Below, one piece after another: positions 58,983 to 64,000 of a DNA stretch of 64,000 nt. This DNA comes from Streptomyces sp. SID12488 (GTDB lineage Bacteria; Actinomycetota; Actinomycetes; Streptomycetales; Streptomycetaceae). The number at the start of each line of letters is the position of its first letter. Position 1 is the stretch's first letter. The stretch is from the NCBI RefSeq assembly GCF_010548275.1, contig NZ_JAAGLT010000013.1, forward strand, positions 124,001-188,000, written 5' to 3'. The notes under the pieces were generated by a model. That model was given only the letters and a program-made list of their open reading frames with translations, searched no databases and was not told the DNA's origin. The translations under genes were made by a program, and so were the position numbers.

Positions 58983-59813
58983 ATGAGTCCCTTCACCGGC
59001 TCGACCCCCCGCACCTCCACCTGGCACCACCTCCGCGTCGACCTCGCGCCCACCGGCGTGGCCACCGTCACCCTCGCCCGCCCCGAGAAGCTCAACGCCC
59101 TCACCTTCGGCGCCTACGCCGACCTGCGCGACCTGCTCGCCGAGCTGTCCAGGGAGCGGTCGGTACGGGCGTTGGTGCTGGCCGGAGAGGGCCGCGGTTT
59201 CTGCTCGGGCGGCGACGTCGACGAGATCATCGGCGCCACCCTGTCCATGGACACCGCCCAGCTGCTCGACTTCAACCGGATGACCGGGCAGGTCGTCCGG
59301 GCCGTAAGGGAGTGCCCGTTCCCGGTGATCGCGGCGGTGCACGGGGTGGCGGCGGGCGCAGGCGCGGTTCTCGCGCTGGCCGCGGACTTCCGTGTGGCCG
59401 ATCCGTCCGCGCGCTTCGCGTTCCTCTTCACCCGGGTCGGCCTCTCCGGCGGCGACATGGGCGCCGCCTACCTGCTGCCCCGGGTCGTCGGACTCGGCCA
59501 CGCGACCCGCCTCCTGATGCTCGGCGAACCGGTCCGGGCGCCCGAGGCCGAGCGCATCGGCCTGATCAGCGAACTCGCCGACGAGGGCCGCGCCGACGAG
59601 GCGGCCCAGAGGCTGGCCCACCGCCTGGCGGAGGGCCCGGCACTGGCGTACGCGCAGACGAAGGCCCTCCTCACCGCCGAACTGGACATGCCGCTGGCGG
59701 CAGCCGTCGAACTGGACGCCACCACCCAGGCCCTCCTCATGACCGGCGAGGACTACAAGGAATTCCACGCCGCGTTCACCGAAAAACGCCCCCCGAAGTG
59801 GCAAGGCCGATGA
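58983..59813 (+). CDS. enoyl-CoA hydratase/isomerase family protein
   Basis: A 276-aa crotonase-fold protein. The oxyanion and CoA site blocks are ARPEKLNALTFGAYADL, GEGRGFCSGGDVDEI and AVHGVAAGAGAVLALAADF, followed by FLFTRVGLSGGDMGAAYLLP. The classic catalytic Glu pair of hydratases is not evident at the expected positions (Thr and Asp instead), so hydration, isomerisation or ring cleavage is open. ATG at 58983 has GAGGAGG 7 bases before. The stop overlaps the next start (ATGATG), so it is coupled to the monooxygenase fusion. Confidence 0.87.
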   Translation: MSPFTGSTPRTSTWHHLRVDLAPTGVATVTLARPEKLNALTFGAYADLRDLLAELSRERSVRALVLAGEGRGFCSGGDVDEIIGATLSMDTAQLLDFNRMTGQVVRAVRECPFPVIAAVHGVAAGAGAVLALAADFRVADPSARFAFLFTRVGLSGGDMGAAYLLPRVVGLGHATRLLMLGEPVRAPEAERIGLISELADEGRADEAAQRLAHRLAEGPALAYAQTKALLTAELDMPLAAAVELDATTQALLMTGEDYKEFHAAFTEKRPPKWQGR

Positions 59814-62263
59814 TGTCGACCTCACCTGTCACACCGACGTCAGGGGCAACGGACCCAAGGGCGCGGGGCGGTATCGATTTGCGGCTCCGCCGCGATGGGG
59901 GTCCCCCCGGTCGAGCGAGGCCGAGAGTGGGGGAGCGACCAGCCACGCACAACCAGCAGCCGCCCGACAGGACCAGCCACCCCCGACGCATCGCGATAAT
60001 CGGCGGCGGCCCCGGCGGCCTCTACGCCGCCGCTCTCCTCAAACGCCTCGACCCCACCCGCGACATCACCGTGTGGGAACGCAACGCCCCCGACGACACC
60101 TTCGGCTTCGGAGTCGTCCTCTCCGACGAGACCCTCGGCGGCATCGAACACGCCGACCCCGTGGTCTACGAGGCCCTCCGACAGCACTTCACCCGCTGGG
60201 ACGACATCGACATCGTTCACCGGGGCACCCGCCACACCTCCGGAGGACACGGCTTTGCCGCCCTCGGCAGACGCCGGCTCCTGGAGATCCTGCACGCCCG
60301 CTGCCGCTCGCTCGGCGTCGAGCTGCGCTTCCGTACGGAGGCGCCCTACCCGGAGTGGCTGGCGGAGACGTACGACCTGGTCATCGCCGCCGACGGCGTG
60401 TACAGCACCACCCGCGAGGCCTACGCCCAGGAGTTCCGCCCCCGGCTGACCAACCACCGCTGCCGCTACCTCTGGCTCGCCGCCGACTTCGCCTTCGACG
60501 CCTTCCGCTTCGAGATCGTGGAGACCGGGCACGGTGTGATGCAGCTCCACGGATACCCGTACGCCGCCGACGCCTCGACCGTGATCGTCGAGATGCGGGA
60601 GGAGGTGTGGCGGGCGGCAGGGTTCGACGAAACGACAGCGGATGTCCCCGCATCCGTCGACCGCTGCGCCAAGATCTTCGCGGACGCCCTCGGCGGACGG
60701 CCGCTGCGCGCGAACAGGTCCGCGTGGACCACCTTCCGTACGGTCGTCAACGACCACTGGTCGTACGGCAACGTCGTGCTCCTCGGGGACGCCGCCCACA
60801 CCGCCCACTTCTCCATCGGCTCCGGCACCAAGCTCGCCGTCGAGGACGCCCTCGCGCTCGCCGCATGTCTGGAGGAGCGGCCGACCCTGGCCGAGGCGCT
60901 GGCGGCGTACGAGGAGGAGCGGCGGCCCGTTGTCGCCTCCACCCAGCGGGCGGCCCGCGCCAGCCTGGAGTGGTTCGAGAACCTGCCCCTCTACCTCGAC
61001 CAGCCGCCCCGCCAGTTCGCGTTCAACCTCCTCACCCGCAGCCGCCGCGTCACCCACGACAACCTGCGGTTGCGCGACCCGCACTTCACCGCCGCAGTCG
61101 AGCGGGAGTTCGGCTGCCCGCCCGCCACCCCGCCGATGTTCACGCCCTTCCGGCTGCGCGGGCTGACCCTCCGCAACCGGGTCGTCGTGTCCCCCATGGA
61201 CATGTACTCGGCCACGGACGGTGTACCCGGCGACTTCCACCTCGTCCACCTGGGTGCCAGGGCACTGGGCGGCGCAGGCCTGGTGATGTCCGAGATGGTG
61301 TGTGTCAGCGCCGGGGGACGCATCACCCCGGGCTGCGCCGGCCTCTACACCGACCGACAGGCGGAGGTGTGGCAGCGCATAGCCGCCTTCGTGCACTCCC
61401 AGGCCCCCGGCACCGCACTCGGCATCCAGCTCGGCCACTCCGGCCGCAAGGGCTCGACGAAGCTGATGTGGGAGGCCGTCTACGGCGCCGAGCCGCTGGA
61501 GGAGGGCAACTGGCCGCTCGTCGCCGCGTCGCCGATCCCGTACGGGCCCGGCAGTCAGACTCCGCAGGAACTGACGCTCACACAACTCGGCACCATCCGC
61601 GAGCAGTTCACAGCAGCCGCCCGACGAGCGGCCCGCGCGGACTTCGACCTCCTCGAACTCCACTGCGCCCACGGCTACTTGCTCTCCGGCTTTCTCTCCC
61701 CGCTCACCAACCACCGCACCGACGCGTACGGCGGCCCGCTCGCCGCCCGGCTCCGCTTCCCCCTCGAAGTCTTCGACGCCGTACGGGAGGTGTGGCCGGA
61801 GGACCGCCCCATGGCCGTCCGGATCTCGGCCACGGACTGGGCCGACGGGGGTACCACGGCCGAGGACGGCGTCGCGATCGCGCGCGCCTTCGTCGCCCAC
61901 GGAGCCGACGCGATCGACGTGTCGACCGGCCAGGTGGTGGCCGACGAGCGTCCGGAGTACGGCCGTTCGTACCAGACCCCGTTCGCGGACCGCATCCGCC
62001 ACGAGACGGGCACCCCGGTGATCGCGGTCGGCGCGATCTCGTCCTGGGACGACGTCAACTCCCTGATCCTGGCGGGCCGTACGGACCTGTGCGCGCTGGC
62101 CCGCCCCCATCTCTACGACCCGAACTGGACCCTGCACGCGGCGGCCGAGCAGGGGTACGAGGGTCCGGGCGCCGTCTGGCCGGCGCCGTACCGGGCGGGC
62201 AGCCGACGCCCGCGCACCGGACGCACGGACGACCCCAAGCCCCGTCTCACACTGGGAAGTTGA
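59810..62263 (+). CDS. flavin monooxygenase / old-yellow-enzyme fusion (salicylyl-/2-aminobenzoyl-CoA type)
   Basis: A fusion of up to 817 aa. Residues about 62-430 are a salicylate-hydroxylase-like FAD monooxygenase (IGGGPGGLYAAALL, GDAAHTAHFSIGSG). From about 444 an NADH:flavin oxidoreductase of old-yellow-enzyme type follows (FTPFRLRGLTLRNRVVVSPM, LHCAHGYLLSGFLSP, RISATDWADGG). This two-domain design is known for 2-aminobenzoyl-CoA monooxygenase/reductase and salicylyl-CoA 5-hydroxylase. The ATG at 59810 overlaps the hydratase stop. A dispersed repeat is inside the first ~45 codons; a GTG at 59927 with AGCGAGG upstream may be the true start. Confidence 0.87.
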   Translation: MMSTSPVTPTSGATDPRARGGIDLRLRRDGGPPGRARPRVGERPATHNQQPPDRTSHPRRIAIIGGGPGGLYAAALLKRLDPTRDITVWERNAPDDTFGFGVVLSDETLGGIEHADPVVYEALRQHFTRWDDIDIVHRGTRHTSGGHGFAALGRRRLLEILHARCRSLGVELRFRTEAPYPEWLAETYDLVIAADGVYSTTREAYAQEFRPRLTNHRCRYLWLAADFAFDAFRFEIVETGHGVMQLHGYPYAADASTVIVEMREEVWRAAGFDETTADVPASVDRCAKIFADALGGRPLRANRSAWTTFRTVVNDHWSYGNVVLLGDAAHTAHFSIGSGTKLAVEDALALAACLEERPTLAEALAAYEEERRPVVASTQRAARASLEWFENLPLYLDQPPRQFAFNLLTRSRRVTHDNLRLRDPHFTAAVEREFGCPPATPPMFTPFRLRGLTLRNRVVVSPMDMYSATDGVPGDFHLVHLGARALGGAGLVMSEMVCVSAGGRITPGCAGLYTDRQAEVWQRIAAFVHSQAPGTALGIQLGHSGRKGSTKLMWEAVYGAEPLEEGNWPLVAASPIPYGPGSQTPQELTLTQLGTIREQFTAAARRAARADFDLLELHCAHGYLLSGFLSPLTNHRTDAYGGPLAARLRFPLEVFDAVREVWPEDRPMAVRISATDWADGGTTAEDGVAIARAFVAHGADAIDVSTGQVVADERPEYGRSYQTPFADRIRHETGTPVIAVGAISSWDDVNSLILAGRTDLCALARPHLYDPNWTLHAAAEQGYEGPGAVWPAPYRAGSRRPRTGRTDDPKPRLTLGS
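59854..59945 (+). repeat. dispersed intergenic repeat, second family, copy 2, within the 5' end of a reading frame
   Basis: GGGCGCGGGGCGGTATCGAT, TTGCGGCTCCGCCGCG and a GTCCCCCCGGTCGAG...GAGTGGGGGAG part match the family at 45494. It overlaps the first codons of the monooxygenase fusion frame, giving Arg/Gly/Pro-rich residues about 18-40 if that start is used. Confidence 0.75.
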
Positions 62264-62340
62264 CCCTCACAACCCGAGACCGTTCACACGAGCCCCCGCT
62301 CCGCCAGTACCGCGTACACGGCGTACACGGACTCCGTTGG

Positions 62341-63156
62341 TCACACGCCTGCGAATGTCGCCCCCGCGTCCCGCAGCCGTGCGTGCAGCCCCTGGAAGAC
62401 GGCCGCCGAGCGGACGCCCGGCCAGTCCGCCGGGAGCAGGTGGGCGGGCAGGCCGGGGTCGGTGTACGGCAGGTGGCGCCAGGAGTCCAGGGCCACCAGG
62501 TAGTCGCGGTACGCCTCCTCGGGCGGGGTGTCCGCGCGCTTCTCCCAGGCGTGCAGCACGCGCGCGTGCTGGTCGAGAAACGCCTCGTGCTCCTTGGCGA
62601 TCGCGGCCAGGTCCCACCAGCGGGAGACCGACTCGACCGTCGCGGCGAAGCCCAGGTGCTCACCGCGGAAGAAGTCGACGTACGGGTCGAGACGCAGCCG
62701 CTCCAGAGTGTGGCGGGACTCCTCGTAGAGGCGCGCCGGGGCCACCCACACGCCCGGGGCCGCCGAGCCGAAGCCGAGTCCGGCCAGCCGGGAACGGAGG
62801 ACATGGCGCTTCTGGCGCTCCGACTCGGGGACGGAGAACACGGCGAGGACCCAGCCCTCGTCGGGCGGGGGCGGTGCGGCGGCGTAGACGCGCCGGTCAC
62901 CGTCGTCGAGCAACTGACAGGCTTCCGGTGAGAGCTCGTATCCGGCCGCGCCCTGCGCCGTACGGGCCGGCAGAAGCAGGCCGCGCCGCTTCAGACGGGA
63001 CACGGACGACCGTACGGAGGGTGCGTCGACGCCGACCGCGGCGAGGAGCCGGATCAGCTCGGCGACGGGTACCGGGCCGGGCATGAAACGGCCGTACGCG
63101 CCGTAGAGCGTGACGATGAGAGACCGCGGGGCGTGCTGTTCGGACACGTTGATCAT
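62341..63156 (-). CDS. PaaX-family transcriptional regulator
   Basis: A 271-aa PaaX-like repressor. It has the N-terminal winged helix (LIVTLYGAYGRFMPGPVPV, VDAPSVRSSVSRLKRRGLLL) and the PaaX C-terminal domain (FSVPESERQKRHVLRSRLAG, GVWVAPARL). PaaX regulators of this type respond to acyl-CoA thioesters such as phenylacetyl-CoA. In this cluster it probably senses an aromatic acyl-CoA. The ATG at 63156 has no clear ribosome site. It is downstream of the ligase on the same strand, and convergent with the fusion gene. Confidence 0.9.
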   Translation of the reverse strand: MINVSEQHAPRSLIVTLYGAYGRFMPGPVPVAELIRLLAAVGVDAPSVRSSVSRLKRRGLLLPARTAQGAAGYELSPEACQLLDDGDRRVYAAAPPPPDEGWVLAVFSVPESERQKRHVLRSRLAGLGFGSAAPGVWVAPARLYEESRHTLERLRLDPYVDFFRGEHLGFAATVESVSRWWDLAAIAKEHEAFLDQHARVLHAWEKRADTPPEEAYRDYLVALDSWRHLPYTDPGLPAHLLPADWPGVRSAAVFQGLHARLRDAGATFAGV

Positions 63157-63258
63157 TTTAGGCCGCCGGAATCACTGCTGCTCGCCATTTCCGCTGGTCA
63201 ACTACCTCGGGTGGATGACTTTCGGTCAAGATCACTTCAGGGTGGGGTCAGGTCGGCG

Positions 63259-64000
63259 TCAGATCGGCCTCGCGTCGGTGCGCAGCCGGAAGCGCTGGAG
63301 CTTGCCCGTCGCCGTCCGTGGCAGGGCGTCCAGGAAGACGATCTCGCGCGGACACTTGTACGGCGCCAGCTCCCCCCTGACGAACGCGCGCAACGCCTCC
63401 GCGTCCCGCCGTACGCCCTCCCTGAGCACGGCGTACGCCACCACGACCTGCCCGCGTGCCTCGTCGCCGCGCCCCACCACGGCCGTCTCCACGACGTCCG
63501 GATGACGCAGCAGCGCCTCCTCGACCTCCGGGCCCGCGATGTTGTACCCGGCCGAGATGATCATGTCGTCGGCTCGGGCCACGTACCGGAAGTAGCCGTC
63601 GCTCTCCTGGACGTACGTGTCCCCGGTGATGTTCCAGCCGTTCCGCACATACGTGCCCTGGCGCGGATCGGCGAGATACCGGCACCCGACCGGACCGCGC
63701 ACCGCGAGCAGCCCCGGCGTGCCGTCCGGTACGGGCTCGCCGTTCTCGTCCTGCACGCGCGCGTGCCACCCCGGCACCGGAATCCCGGTCCTACCGGGCC
63801 TGATGTCCTTGTCGGCGGCCGAGATGAAGATGTGCAGCAGTTCGGTCGCGCCGATGCCGTTGATCAGCCGCAGGCCGGTGCGCTCGTACCAGGCCCGCCA
63901 GGTGGCTTCGGGCAGGTTCTCGCCCGCCGAGACACAGCGGCGCAGCGAGCCGGTGTCGTACGCGTCCAGCTCGTCGAGCATCGCGCGGTACGCCGTCGGC
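63259..64000 (-). CDS. benzoate-CoA-ligase-type AMP-forming acyl-CoA synthetase, 5' end outside window
   Basis: The frame is open to base 64000, so only the C-terminal 246 residues are seen. The adenylate-forming motifs include the acyl-CoA core A5-type INGIGATELLHIFIS, GDTYVQESDGYFRYVARAD (A7), IISAGYNIAGPEVEEALLRH (A8) and the A10 lysine in PRTATGKLQRFRLR. The set, with TELLHIF and SAAD, resembles benzoate-CoA or 2-aminobenzoate-CoA ligases. It activates an aromatic acid as CoA thioester, feeding the fusion monooxygenase. It is followed by the PaaX gene 102 bp downstream. Confidence 0.85.
   Translation of the reverse strand, partial: PTAYRAMLDELDAYDTGSLRRCVSAGENLPEATWRAWYERTGLRLINGIGATELLHIFISAADKDIRPGRTGIPVPGWHARVQDENGEPVPDGTPGLLAVRGPVGCRYLADPRQGTYVRNGWNITGDTYVQESDGYFRYVARADDMIISAGYNIAGPEVEEALLRHPDVVETAVVGRGDEARGQVVVAYAVLREGVRRDAEALRAFVRGELAPYKCPREIVFLDALPRTATGKLQRFRLRTDARPI

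Noticed and set aside
58670..59104. 144-codon minus-strand frame across the start of the enoyl-CoA hydratase gene
   Set aside because: Overlaps the promoter region and the hydratase 5' end; no motif, and composition fits antisense.
1..64000. tRNA, rRNA, CRISPR arrays, transposases, prophage or integrase genes
   Set aside because: None found: no cloverleaf-like repeat sets, spaced direct repeats, or recombinase motifs were seen on either strand.

Overview
The window is a slice of a Streptomyces chromosome. Evidence: very high G+C with strong third-position GC bias, frequent GTG starts, many 4-bp ATGA/GTGA gene overlaps, and lineage genes such as sepH, cutRS, a sepF-like division gene, DUF4193/DUF3710/DUF3093/DUF3159 proteins, an F420-type LLM oxidoreductase and Streptomyces-style dispersed repeats. 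I see no tRNA, rRNA, CRISPR array, transposase or prophage. Most genes are core or conserved; the more variable parts are about 30-42 kb and 58-64 kb.

Layout. 1-13 kb: tail of an ATP-grasp acyl-CoA synthetase, a DUF5998 gene coupled to a phosphodiesterase, thymidine kinase, an NlpC/P60 protein whose catalytic cysteine is replaced by asparagine, a double-VOC protein, a tandem-rhodanese sulfurtransferase convergent with the division regulator sepH, an aldonolactone oxidase with an MFS exporter, ferrochelatase and an inositol monophosphatase. 13-30 kb: cutRS, then a block whose order resembles (from memory) Mycobacterium tuberculosis Rv2689c-Rv2701c: DUF4193, DUF3093, thioesterase, dut, DUF3710, [kdpDE], OB-fold protein, DUF3159, two RCK/TrkA proteins, a KimA/APC-type permease and a TrmA-type RNA methyltransferase. 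The potassium-related genes kdpDE, the RCK pair and the KimA-like importer lie within 9 kb with no kdpFABC.

30-42 kb is accessory-like: a 5'-truncated AraC remnant, a Tat-exported alpha/beta hydrolase, a TIGR01777 epimerase with a palindromic operator, a Met/His-rich membrane protein next to an ECF sigma factor, a MarR-yceI pair around a perfect 18-bp palindrome, a GT-C-like membrane protein, and a large fused assimilatory nitrate reductase/flavoprotein reductase preceded by a GlnR-like box.

42-58 kb: a sepF-like gene, an ATPase with an altered Walker B, a MazG-like protein, an LLM oxidoreductase, a remnant of a TAP-type hydrolase, an M1 peptidase, the Hen1-Pnkp RNA-repair operon, an SPFH/NAD-kinase-fold operon divergent from arginine deiminase across twin operators, and ornithine carbamoyltransferase. 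58-64 kb: an ATP-binding anti-sigma-type protein, then a CoA-thioester aromatic-acid module (enoyl-CoA hydratase, flavin monooxygenase/old-yellow-enzyme fusion, PaaX regulator, benzoate/aminobenzoate-CoA ligase cut by the window edge). Two families of dispersed intergenic repeat recur at gene ends, and one shows compensatory base changes that support a conserved RNA or DNA hairpin.

Gene assignments rest on reading motifs and recalled family knowledge; no database search was possible.
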